Assembly (NCBI RefSeq): GCF_016908195.1
Contig: NZ_JAFBDK010000004.1
Location: forward strand, 1 to 64,000
Length of the DNA stretch: 64,000 nt
Origin: Jeotgalibacillus terrae
GTDB taxonomy: Bacteria; Bacillota; Bacilli; Bacillales; Jeotgalibacillaceae
Direction of reading: 5' to 3'
The position numbers and the translations under genes are program-made. This document shows, in pieces, positions 15,398 to 23,699 of the stretch. The notes under the pieces were generated by a model, which was not told the origin of the DNA, did not search any database, and was given only the letters and a program-made list of their open reading frames with translations. Numbering within the stretch: position 1 is the stretch's first letter; each line of letters begins with the position of its first letter.

Positions 15398-17218
15398 TTG
15401 TTAAATAATGATCATGAACTTTTCAAAATTCAACAGCAGCGACTGTTCCAGCTTGCAAAAATAAAAAAAGTCTCTTCGAATGACCTGCAATATACAATCG
15501 AACAGCTTTGTGAAGCCATGTCTGAAATGATTCAGTGTGAGCGGGTAAGTGTATGGACATTTGATCAGGAACGCCCTGCATTAACCGCGCTGAATATTTA
15601 CCATAAGGGACAGCACTCAAATGGTGAAGTACTACATAAAGAGCAATTCCCTCATTATTTTAATCTGCTTCAGGGAAACAGGGTCTTATCGATTCCTGAC
15701 GTATCAACTGATCAGCGGGTAAAAGAACTATATCCTCATTATTTTGAAGCTTCAGGTCATATTAGATCAATGATAGATGCGCCGATTGTGATGGCCAGTG
15801 GAGTGATAGGAGTCATCTGCTGTGAAACATCAGAAAAGATTGACTGGGGGAAGCTGGAGGAATCACTGGCTGGCACATTTGCAGATCTGATCGCGTTTAT
15901 TTTTGACCGGATCCAAAAGCAGGAGCTCGAAGAAAAGCTGGAGTTCTTAGCCTACTACGACCAATTAACTTTTCTGCCAAACCTCAATATGTTTTATAAA
16001 GAAGCAGACCGCCGCTTAAAGGAATCTTCGCATCCGTCTGTCTGTTATATTGAAATCGATCAATTTACACAAATGGTTGATGCGATCGGGTATGATTCAG
16101 GAGATGCAATTGTAAAAGCTATTGCAGAACGTTTCCTGCAAATATTGAAGCCGGGAGAATTTCTCGCTCAGGCTGATCAGTTTCATTTTGTGCTTTTCAC
16201 CAGTCATACACAGGTTGAAAACAGAATTGCAGAACTTCAGGTTTCTTTGGCTGAACCGTTTAAAGTTAACGGGTTCGATGTGGCTGCTTCTTTCAGCTTC
16301 GGGATCAGCATGAATGACCATTCTATTAAAGAACTTCTGCAAACTGCTCAGATCGCTTTAAATAAAGGGAAAGAACATTCATCAAGAAACAGCTTAACGT
16401 ATTTTTCAGAAGAGATGAAAGAGTCGAGCCGTGATTATTTCGAAATTGAGATGAATCTTAGAAAAGGGTTGATTGAAAATCAATTCACGTTGTATTTTCA
16501 GCCACAGATATCAGGACCAGATGCAAGGATAGATGGCTTTGAAGCGCTTGTGAGGTGGAATCATCCTGAAATTGGACTAGTAAGGCCGGATATTTTTATT
16601 CCGTTAGCAGAATCAACAGGTTTTATTGTTCCGCTAGGAGAATGGATTATGCATGAATCACTTAAAACACTCAGGAAGTTCCATGAGGCAGGCATGACTC
16701 ATTTAGGCGTGTCAGTTAACATTTCTTCAAGGCAATTTATTCATGAACATTTTCCACAGATGATTTTTCAGGCACTTGAGCAGTATCAGCTATCACCTGA
16801 TAAGCTATGTCTTGAGATAACAGAATCTGTGGCAATGGAGGAGAGTACAATTGTTCTTGAAAGACTTCATCTTTTTACAGAAAAAGGCGTTAAGTTATCA
16901 GTAGATGATTTTGGTACAGGCTTTTCAGCTTTCGTCTACCTGCAGGACTATCCGATAAACGAAATTAAAATTGACCGGGAGTTCATCAGACTGCTTACAC
17001 AGAACAAAAAGAGTGAGGCGCTGGTAAAGACGATTATCGATCTTGCAGACAATCTGAGACTTTCAGTCATTGCTGAGGGAGTTGAAACACAGGACCAGCT
17101 GGTTTTACTACAAAGCCTGGGCTGCCAAAGGTTTCAGGGTTATCTCATAAGTAAACCTGTTCCGCCGGGAGATTTAACTCAATGGATAGAGAATTTCAGA
17201 CCGGAACATATGATGTGA
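15398..17218 (+). CDS. GAF - degenerate GGDEF - EAL cyclic-di-GMP protein
   Basis: This roughly 606-residue cytoplasmic protein has a GAF domain (about 10-170), a GGDEF-like domain (about 185-335) and an EAL domain (about 350-600). The GGDEF domain keeps the DQLTFLPN entry, but its signature is replaced by AQADQF, so cyclase activity is not expected. The EAL domain keeps FEALVRW, SVNISSRQF, LEITES, DDFGTG, IKIDREF, AEGVET and FQGYL, all expected of an active phosphodiesterase. I choose TTG at 15398, which is spaced 6 bases from AGAGGTG; a GTG at 15389 overlaps that site. It is monocistronic. Confidence 0.88.
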   Translation: MLNNDHELFKIQQQRLFQLAKIKKVSSNDLQYTIEQLCEAMSEMIQCERVSVWTFDQERPALTALNIYHKGQHSNGEVLHKEQFPHYFNLLQGNRVLSIPDVSTDQRVKELYPHYFEASGHIRSMIDAPIVMASGVIGVICCETSEKIDWGKLEESLAGTFADLIAFIFDRIQKQELEEKLEFLAYYDQLTFLPNLNMFYKEADRRLKESSHPSVCYIEIDQFTQMVDAIGYDSGDAIVKAIAERFLQILKPGEFLAQADQFHFVLFTSHTQVENRIAELQVSLAEPFKVNGFDVAASFSFGISMNDHSIKELLQTAQIALNKGKEHSSRNSLTYFSEEMKESSRDYFEIEMNLRKGLIENQFTLYFQPQISGPDARIDGFEALVRWNHPEIGLVRPDIFIPLAESTGFIVPLGEWIMHESLKTLRKFHEAGMTHLGVSVNISSRQFIHEHFPQMIFQALEQYQLSPDKLCLEITESVAMEESTIVLERLHLFTEKGVKLSVDDFGTGFSAFVYLQDYPINEIKIDREFIRLLTQNKKSEALVKTIIDLADNLRLSVIAEGVETQDQLVLLQSLGCQRFQGYLISKPVPPGDLTQWIENFRPEHMM

Positions 17219-17222
17219 AAAG

Positions 17223-17264
17223 AAAAGGCATCAGCTGTCATTTAAGACAGCTGATGCCTTTTTT
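17223..17264 (+). terminator. Terminator of the GAF-GGDEF-EAL gene
   Basis: A 17-base-pair stem (AAAAGGCATCAGCTGTC and complement, loop ATTTAA) is followed by TTTTTT. Confidence 0.92.
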
Positions 17265-17287
17265 ATAAGTATAATTGCTTAACATTA

Positions 17288-17389
17288 TTAAATGCTTGTC
17301 AGGAAGAGCAGAAGGGCAGTGATGACTCCTGTCCCAGCGAAACCTGTAAGTATATCAGACTTTGTATATGAAACATTTTCTTCTCTCAT
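17288..17389 (-). CDS. Small single-helix membrane peptide (33 aa)
   Basis: A short gene encodes MREENVSYTKSDILTGFAGT followed by GVITALLLFLTSI, a charged head and one hydrophobic helix. The ribosome site TAGGAGGAGATC is optimally placed before the ATG. It lies between the terminator of the preceding gene and the terminator of aldA, with its own space. I do not recognise the family. The strong ribosome site and clean architecture make it more than a chance frame. Confidence 0.6.
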   Translation of the reverse strand: MREENVSYTKSDILTGFAGTGVITALLLFLTSI

Positions 17390-17481
17390 GATGATCTCCT
17401 CCTATGATGTGGTTGTTTTGTTTGTGATATTAGTCCATTCCCGGATCACAAATGATTAAACAAAATCATGTTAAAAAGAAG

Positions 17482-17509
17482 AAAAAAGACCTGCATAAGC
17501 AGGTCTTTA
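17482..17509 (-). terminator. Terminator of the aldehyde dehydrogenase gene
   Basis: The stem AAAGACCTGC/GCAGGTCTTT (loop ATAA) ends in a T-run on the minus strand, just after the stop at 17515. Confidence 0.88.
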
Positions 17510-17514
17510 GACGG

Positions 17515-18960
17515 TTATTCTGTCTTATATTGCATATAGGCTACGTGAGTCACAAGGAAATCATCAAGCCCGTGTTTCCCATCTGCTCCACCAAGTCCTG
17601 ATTTGCGGACGCCGGCATGATACCCCTGTAACGCCTCAAAATTTTCTCGGTTAACAAAAGTCTCACCAAATTTTAAGCCGTTAATTACTCTCATTGTCTC
17701 ATGGTAGTTTTCAGTATAAACAGAAGATGAAAGTCCAAATTCTGTGTCATTGCTCATTTCAATTGCCTCATCTAATGTTTTATAAGTCACAATCGGCAAT
17801 ACCGGTCCAAAGATTTCTTCTTTTATAATTGAAGAATTGTGCTTTACATTGCCAAGTACTGTCGGGGCATAGAAAAAGCCTTTTTCACGGTCAAGCGGCT
17901 TACCGCCTGTCAGAATTTCAGCACCTTCACTGACTGCTTTTTCAACCATCTCGTGTACAGTGTCAAGACGGTCTTTGCTGACCAGTGGTCCAAAATCCAG
18001 TCCGGTTTCATCATTCGGATTACCGGTTTCAGATTTTTCCATAGCTTCTGTCAGCTTTTTAGTAAAAACGTCTGCAACAGATTCATGTACATATACACGT
18101 TCAGCATTTGTACATGCCTGACCTGAGTTTGTCAGTCTTGAGGTAACAATATGCTTCACCGCAAGATCAAGGTCAGCATTCTCTGTAACAATCGCAGGTG
18201 CTTTTCCACCCAGTTCCAGATTTACTTTTGTAATGTTCTGAGCAGCAGCTTCCATCACTTTTGTACCAGCACCGACACTGCCTGTCATTGTAATGATGCC
18301 CACTTTCGGGTGAGAAGCCATTACATTACCAATTGTAGAACCGGTTCCTGTTACATAGTTATAGACGCCTTTTGGAATTTCATCCATTTCATCAACGAGC
18401 TTTGTGAATTCAGCAGCTGTATTCGGGGTCTGCTGACTCGGTTTTAAGACGATTGAACATCCGGCAATCAATGCTGTAGCAACTTTTCTTGCGAGAATAA
18501 ATACTGGGAAGTTCCATGGTACGATGCCGGCAACAACGCCAATCGGCTTTTTATAAATAAATATGTTTTCATTTGGACGGTCACTTGGAAGGATTTCTCC
18601 TTCAATTCTTCGTGCCCATTCAGACATGTAATAAAAATAGTCAATTGCTGTATCAACTTCATCTGAAGCCTGATCCTGAGGCTTACCCTGTTCTTCAATC
18701 AGCAGCTTAATGAATGTTTCACGTTTTTCTTTAACCTTGTCGCCCAGCTTTCTGACAATCTGACCACGTTCATTAGAGGGAACTTTTTCCCACTGCTTTT
18801 GAGCTTCAAATGCAGCATCAATCGCTTTATTTACGTCTTCTTCAGTCCCTTTAGGTGTCTGTGAGATGACTTCTTCTGTAGCAGGATTAACTATGTCAAT
18901 CCACTCATCACCAGTTGATTCTGTGTATTGCCCATTAATATAAAGTTTATGTTTAATCAT
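17515..18960 (-). CDS. aldA: AldA-like aldehyde dehydrogenase
   Basis: This 481-residue NAD-dependent aldehyde dehydrogenase has the length and pattern of E. coli AldA (lactaldehyde/glycolaldehyde dehydrogenase). It shows the VVAGIVPWNFPVFILARKVA cofactor region, the general base in NLELGGKAP, the nucleophile in NSGQACTNAERVYV, and the AldA-like end FVNRENFEALQGYHAGVRKSGLGGADGKHGL. The ATG at 18960 follows TAGGAGGATTTCTT; an earlier start at 19002 lacks such a site. The substrate is inferred from family resemblance only. Confidence 0.88.
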   Translation of the reverse strand: MIKHKLYINGQYTESTGDEWIDIVNPATEEVISQTPKGTEEDVNKAIDAAFEAQKQWEKVPSNERGQIVRKLGDKVKEKRETFIKLLIEEQGKPQDQASDEVDTAIDYFYYMSEWARRIEGEILPSDRPNENIFIYKKPIGVVAGIVPWNFPVFILARKVATALIAGCSIVLKPSQQTPNTAAEFTKLVDEMDEIPKGVYNYVTGTGSTIGNVMASHPKVGIITMTGSVGAGTKVMEAAAQNITKVNLELGGKAPAIVTENADLDLAVKHIVTSRLTNSGQACTNAERVYVHESVADVFTKKLTEAMEKSETGNPNDETGLDFGPLVSKDRLDTVHEMVEKAVSEGAEILTGGKPLDREKGFFYAPTVLGNVKHNSSIIKEEIFGPVLPIVTYKTLDEAIEMSNDTEFGLSSSVYTENYHETMRVINGLKFGETFVNRENFEALQGYHAGVRKSGLGGADGKHGLDDFLVTHVAYMQYKTE

Positions 18961-19029
18961 AAGAAATCCTCCTAAGTATGGAATAGTGTATGTTTTCCAC
19001 ATTTAGCAGGATAGAAACATTTTGATGCT

Positions 19030-19467
19030 CTAAAGAGATTCAAACTTTTTTTCGAGCCGGATGTCAACGTTTCCTTTCAGTGCTCTTGAGATCATACAGC
19101 TCTCCTCTGACTGCTCCATATACCGCTCTATTTTCTTCTGATGACCTGCTTCAGATTTAACGTAAGGACGATGAATAATCGTTTTATAGGTAATGACGCC
19201 TTTGTCATTTACTTCAACAATACCCTCCGATTCAAGGGTCATTTCTGCAGGTGTGATTCCGGCACGCTCAAGCTTTGCTGCCAGTGTAATAATATAGCAT
19301 GTTGCAGCAGCCCCGAGTAGCATTTCATCGGGATTCGTTCCAATGCCAGGGCCGTTCATCTCAGGCGGAATTGAAATATCAGTCTTCAGATTACCTGCCT
19401 CGATGTTACCCACGCTGTTTCGTCCGCCGGGCCAGTCAGCTTTTAAATGAAAAGAATGTTCAGCCAT
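19030..19467 (-). CDS. OsmC family peroxiredoxin (YmaD-like)
   Basis: This 145-residue OsmC/Ohr-fold protein has the two redox cysteines of the family in LGAAATCYIITLAAKLERAG and QSEESCMISRAL. The family uses this pair to reduce organic hydroperoxides. The N-terminus LKADWPGGRNSVGNIEAG is typical. It lies 69 bases upstream of aldA on the same strand, so the two may be expressed together, linking aldehyde and peroxide detoxification. Confidence 0.87.
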   Translation of the reverse strand: MAEHSFHLKADWPGGRNSVGNIEAGNLKTDISIPPEMNGPGIGTNPDEMLLGAAATCYIITLAAKLERAGITPAEMTLESEGIVEVNDKGVITYKTIIHRPYVKSEAGHQKKIERYMEQSEESCMISRALKGNVDIRLEKKFESL

Positions 19468-19579
19468 CTAATCTTCCTTTCTGAAAGTTGATTCATCAAC
19501 ATTGTAACATTGATGTTCAAAAAGGAAGCTGCAGAAAACCTGTGCTACAATATTTTAAAAAGACGCAGGAGAGATCATT

Positions 19580-20260
19580 GTGAAGAAAAAAATCCTGATT
19601 GTTGAAGATGAAGAAAAAATCGCGCGTGTGCTCGAGCTCGAACTTGGATTCGAAGGATATGAAACAGAGAAAGCTTTTTCAGGATATAGTGCACTTGAGA
19701 AATACAGGGGAGAAAGCTGGGATCTGATTTTACTTGATGTCATGCTGCCTGAAATGACCGGTATCGAACTGCTTCGCAGAATCCGTTCCTCTGATTCATC
19801 AACGCCTGTCATAATGCTGACAGCAAAAGATTCTGTAGAAGATAAAGTATCAGGCCTCGACCTTGGCGCTAATGATTACATCACAAAACCGTTTCAGATA
19901 GAAGAACTTCTTGCCAGAGTCCGTGCTGTGCTCAGGACAAAACGTTCAGAAGATACGCAGGTTTTAAAGGCAGGAGATCTGGAATTAAATGAACAAACGC
20001 GTGAAGTAAGAAGAGGCAGCTCAGAGATAGAGCTGACTCCAAGAGAATTCGATCTACTCGTCTATTTATTGAAAAACATGAAGCAGGTCTTAAATCGTGA
20101 ACAGATTTTAAATGCAGTCTGGGGCTATGATTATTATGGTGATACGAATGTTGTGGATGTCTATATCAGGTATATCCGGAAGAAGATTGATCCGGACGGC
20201 GCAGCACCTCTCATCCATACGGTCAGGGGAGTTGGCTATGTATTGAAGGTGAATGAATGA
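19580..20260 (+). CDS. OmpR-family response regulator (YkoG/ArlR-like)
   Basis: This 226-residue regulator has a receiver domain (ILIVEDEEKIARVLELEL, phospho-acceptor in LILLDVMLPE, TAKD, and KPF) and a winged-helix DNA-binding domain ending YIRKKIDPDGAAPLIHTVRGVGYVLK. The start is GTG at 19580 with AGGAGAG upstream. It overlaps the kinase gene by 4 bases (ATGA), and a PepSY protein follows. The trio resembles B. subtilis ykoG-ykoH-ykoI; the receiver also looks like ArlR. Target genes are unknown. Confidence 0.9.
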   Translation: MKKKILIVEDEEKIARVLELELGFEGYETEKAFSGYSALEKYRGESWDLILLDVMLPEMTGIELLRRIRSSDSSTPVIMLTAKDSVEDKVSGLDLGANDYITKPFQIEELLARVRAVLRTKRSEDTQVLKAGDLELNEQTREVRRGSSEIELTPREFDLLVYLLKNMKQVLNREQILNAVWGYDYYGDTNVVDVYIRYIRKKIDPDGAAPLIHTVRGVGYVLKVNE

Positions 20261-21609
20261 AGCTGCAAAATAAAATTCACTTGTATACGTCAGGCGTCTT
20301 TGCGATCCTGCTTCTTTTGATCAGTATTGCGATCTACTTTACGTTCAGCAACCTGACCTATAGCAGTGAACTGAATTCAGCTGAAATGGATACTTCAAGT
20401 ACTGCTGCGAGTATGATCAGCAGTGTAGGTGTGATCCCTGAAGAAGATCTTCTGCGGGCTTTTGGACCACTCGATGGTGCAGCATCCATAGTCACTCAAG
20501 ATCAACGTTCTTTCGGAACTGTACTCTCACCCGGGCAGAATACACTGAGAAATATTGAAAGGAATTTTTACTCATCGGAGCATGCTGAAATCATTAAAGT
20601 GGATGAGGAAACCTTTACATTTGTGTCTATACCCATGATATGGACAGACGGTTCTGTCGTGAATCTGCAGGTTTATGAAAGTATAGAAACAGCTGTTTCA
20701 AACTTAGAAGTGCTGCGAAATACGCTTGCAGCAGTGATGATATTGGCGCTGATTCCTGTATTTATTTCCGGCAGGCTGCTGGGTAATGTCATTATGGGGC
20801 CAATCAGGTCTATGACCGGTACGATGAAGGATATACAAAGGAGCGGGGAGTTCAAGAGAATCCCACTTGAAGAAAAATCTAAAGATGAGTTATATCAGAT
20901 GGGAGAAAGCTTCAACCATATGATGAGCCTTCTTGAATCAAACTATGAAAAGCAGGAACAATTTGTCGCAAATGCTTCTCATGAATTGAAAACACCACTG
21001 ACTGTGATTGAAAGTTACGCTGAGTTAATCAAGCGCAGAGGAACAGATAATCCGGAAGTAGTGGACGAATCGGTTGAAGCCATTCATTCAGAAGCGATCA
21101 GAATGAGGGAGTTAACACAACAGCTTTTGCTTTTAGCAAAGCATGGGGAACAGTGGAAGCTCGAGCTTGAGCGGGTGAATATTACTTCTCTGGTTAAGGA
21201 GTCTGCTGAAGGCTTTAGAAATGCTTATGGCAGAGAGATAGCAGTTGAAGCAGAAGAAAACATAACAGCTAAAGCGGATGCGCAAAAACTCAAACAGCTG
21301 ATTTATATTCTGATGGATAATGCGATAAAGTATAGTGAAAGTGCAATCAATGTTTCCGTTAAAGCGGATCGAGACCAGGGAGTCATTACTGTGAAGGATA
21401 ATGGAATTGGTATACCTGAGAACGATTTACCTAAAGTATTCGACAGATTTTACCGCGTTGATAAAGCCAGAACGAGAAAGTCAGGCGGATACGGACTTGG
21501 CTTATCACTGGCACAGGAATTATCAGAAGTAATGGGCATGGATATCGATCTGCAAAGTGCAGAAGGAGTGGGAACGACAGCTTCGATCCGTTTCAATCTA
21601 TATTCTTAA
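20257..21609 (+). CDS. Sensor histidine kinase (YkoH/ArlS-like)
   Basis: This 450-residue membrane kinase has helix 1 (about 10-30), an extracellular sensor (about 31-155), helix 2 (LAAVMILALIPVFISGRLLG), HAMP and HisKA with ANASHELKTPLTVIESYAEL. The ATPase domain follows with ILMDNAIKYSE, VKDNGIGIPENDLPKVFDRFYRVDKAR and GGYGLGLSLAQ. It pairs with the upstream regulator by overlap and with the downstream PepSY protein by position. Confidence 0.92.
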   Translation: MKLQNKIHLYTSGVFAILLLLISIAIYFTFSNLTYSSELNSAEMDTSSTAASMISSVGVIPEEDLLRAFGPLDGAASIVTQDQRSFGTVLSPGQNTLRNIERNFYSSEHAEIIKVDEETFTFVSIPMIWTDGSVVNLQVYESIETAVSNLEVLRNTLAAVMILALIPVFISGRLLGNVIMGPIRSMTGTMKDIQRSGEFKRIPLEEKSKDELYQMGESFNHMMSLLESNYEKQEQFVANASHELKTPLTVIESYAELIKRRGTDNPEVVDESVEAIHSEAIRMRELTQQLLLLAKHGEQWKLELERVNITSLVKESAEGFRNAYGREIAVEAEENITAKADAQKLKQLIYILMDNAIKYSESAINVSVKADRDQGVITVKDNGIGIPENDLPKVFDRFYRVDKARTRKSGGYGLGLSLAQELSEVMGMDIDLQSAEGVGTTASIRFNLYS

Positions 21610-21671
21610 TCTGTTTCTCATCAGTTTCTAATCTTCACAGGATATGATAGGTAAAAGTGGAGGTGAAGGCA

Positions 21672-22388
21672 GTGAAAAAGCAAAGGTTTATCTGGATGAC
21701 CGGTGGTGCTCTACTTGCTGTCGTGTTAATCGTTTTAGTCCAGCAATTCATGACTTCCGGCACTCAGGCTGCGCCTATGACACAGGAAGAGGCGCTTCAA
21801 TTAATAGATGAAAGGTATCCTGGTCATGCTGCAGAACTGATTGAAGAAGATGGAAATTTATTTGTCTTTAACCTGGAAAATGAAAGTGGACGATACTCAT
21901 TGGAGATCGACCGTGAAAGTAACAGTGTCTCACACCTTGAAAATATTTCTATAAACGATTCTGTTGAAGCTCAGGAAACAGCTGAACTGACTGAAGAGGA
22001 AGCGCTTGAAGCTGCCAGAAAAAGCAGTGAGGGGAAGATTGTTTCAAGTGGCCTGTCAGAATCTGCTGATGGTAAACAATATGAGTTCGTGTTTGAGGAG
22101 GAATCCCGTATCGTTACAATCGCAGTAAATACTGAATCCGGTCAAGCTGAAATCATTGATGAAGAACAAAAAGAAACAGATATAGAAGAGCCGGCGAGAA
22201 TTTTGACTGAAAAGGAAGCAATAGGTATTGCTCTTGAAGCTGTTTCGGGTGAAGTGGATGATATTGAACTCGAACAGACAGATGGCGTACCATATTTTAT
22301 TGTTGAAATTGAAACTGAGGATAATGAAGCTTCAGTACAAATTAATGCGATTTCAGGTCAAGTGATGTCTACCTATTGGGATGATTAA
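21672..22388 (+). CDS. Membrane-anchored protein with three PepSY repeats (YkoI-like)
   Basis: This roughly 238-residue protein has an N-terminal anchor helix (GGALLAVVLIVLVQQFM) and an extracellular part with three PepSY-type repeats. These begin at MTQEEALQLIDERYPG, LTEEEALEAARKSSEG and LTEKEAIGIALEAVSG. PepSY modules occur in peptidase propeptides and in regulators of envelope proteases. Here the protein may modulate the sensor kinase encoded just upstream. GTG at 21672 is chosen because GGAGGTGAAGG (21659-21669) precedes it. Confidence 0.85.
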   Translation: MKKQRFIWMTGGALLAVVLIVLVQQFMTSGTQAAPMTQEEALQLIDERYPGHAAELIEEDGNLFVFNLENESGRYSLEIDRESNSVSHLENISINDSVEAQETAELTEEEALEAARKSSEGKIVSSGLSESADGKQYEFVFEEESRIVTIAVNTESGQAEIIDEEQKETDIEEPARILTEKEAIGIALEAVSGEVDDIELEQTDGVPYFIVEIETEDNEASVQINAISGQVMSTYWDD

Positions 22389-22420
22389 AAAGAACAATAA
22401 AATATCTGGATCAATAAAGA

Positions 22421-22482
22421 GTGCCGGTTCATTCCGGAGGCTCGAACGTTCGTCCGCAGAAAGCGAAGGAATGACCCGGCAC
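22421..22482. repeat. Hairpin resembling a fragment of the interspersed repeat
   Basis: GTGCCGG-TCATTCC pairs with GGAATGA-CCGGCAC around a loop containing GGAGGCTCGAACG and CGTCCGCAGAAAGCG. The GGAGGCT and GCAGAAAGCG blocks match the middle of copy B (25246-25384). It may be a decayed copy, or a terminator after the PepSY gene. No T-run follows directly. Confidence 0.45.
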
Positions 22483-22505
22483 GGCTTATAAAATTCAACA
22501 ACCTG

Positions 22506-22537
22506 ACAAAACGGACGTAAGGTCCGTTTTGTCTTTC
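22506..22537 (+). terminator. Rho-independent terminator
   Basis: The stem ACAAAACGGAC/GTCCGTTTTGT has loop GTAAG and ends in GTCTTT. Confidence 0.8.
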
Positions 22538-22589
22538 AGTGTGTGTATAGTAAACTGATACATAGATGAAAATTACAGGAGGTTTATAT

Positions 22590-23639
22590 ATGCAGGTGAA
22601 TACAAGAGAAACAATGAATTTATTAAAGGAACTTGTATCAATTCCAAGTCCTTCAGGGAACACATTTGAAATCATTACATATATCAAAAACTGGTTGGCT
22701 GAAAGAGACATTCCATCAAGAGTAACGAATAAAGGTGGACTAATTGTAACTTTTCAGGGTGAGAATCATCAGCAACATCGTGTGTTAACTGCTCATGTTG
22801 ATACACTTGGGGCAATGGTGAAAGAGATAAAGCCGGACGGCAGATTAAAAATGTCGATGATCGGCGGCTTCAGATGGAATGCTGCAGAAGGTGAATATTG
22901 TACGGTTGAAACAGCAGAAGGGAAAAAGTACACCGGCACAATCCTGCTGCATCAGGCATCTGTTCACACCTATAAGAATGCCGGGACACTTGAGCGCAGC
23001 AACGACAATATGGAAGTCAGGCTTGATGAAGTCATTCAGTCAAAAGAAGATGCAGAAGCACTTGGCATCTCAGTAGGGGATTTCATTTCTTTTGATCCAC
23101 GTCCTCAAATCACAGAAAGTGGATTTTTTAAATCACGCCATATTGATGATAAAGCGAGTGTGGCAATGCTGATGAAAGCAGCAGAACTGCTTAAAGCTGA
23201 AGATGTTTCACTTCCCTATACCACCCACTTTATTATTGCAAATAACGAAGAAATCGGTTTTGGGGGGAATTCAAATATTCCTGTTGAAACAAAAGAGTAC
23301 ATTGCTGTTGATATGGGAGCACTCGGGGATGGTCAGAGTTCTGACGAATTTACAGTATCCATCTGTGCAAAAGACAGTTCAGGTCCCTATCACTACGGCC
23401 TGAGAAAACATTTAGTACAGCTTGCTAAGGATCATGGAATTGACTATAAAGTGGATATTTACAATTATTATGGTTCCGATGCGTCAGCTGCTGTCAGAGC
23501 GGGAGCGGATATCAAGCACGGATTAATTGGAGCAGGTGTTGACGCTTCTCATGCCAATGAACGTACACACGAGAAATCCCTATACCATACTGAAACGCTC
23601 ATTCTTCATTATCTTACGTCTTCATTAAGCAATGATTGA
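22590..23639 (+). CDS. M42 family metallopeptidase
   Basis: This 349-residue aminopeptidase/endoglucanase-like M42 protein shows the metal and catalytic residues of the family: TAHVDT, SRHIDDKAS, NNEEIGFGGN, AVDMGALG and a terminal ERTHEKSLYHTE with the last His. These enzymes form tetrahedral dodecamers that trim peptides in the cytoplasm. The ATG at 22590 lies 6 bases after ACAGGAGGT; the earlier in-frame ATG at 22566 precedes that site and is rejected. Confidence 0.92.
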   Translation: MQVNTRETMNLLKELVSIPSPSGNTFEIITYIKNWLAERDIPSRVTNKGGLIVTFQGENHQQHRVLTAHVDTLGAMVKEIKPDGRLKMSMIGGFRWNAAEGEYCTVETAEGKKYTGTILLHQASVHTYKNAGTLERSNDNMEVRLDEVIQSKEDAEALGISVGDFISFDPRPQITESGFFKSRHIDDKASVAMLMKAAELLKAEDVSLPYTTHFIIANNEEIGFGGNSNIPVETKEYIAVDMGALGDGQSSDEFTVSICAKDSSGPYHYGLRKHLVQLAKDHGIDYKVDIYNYYGSDASAAVRAGADIKHGLIGAGVDASHANERTHEKSLYHTETLILHYLTSSLSND

Positions 23640-23699
23640 ACAAATATAAAATAAGAGTAAAATATCAAATGAAGAAATTATTTAACGAGTGAGGAAATC

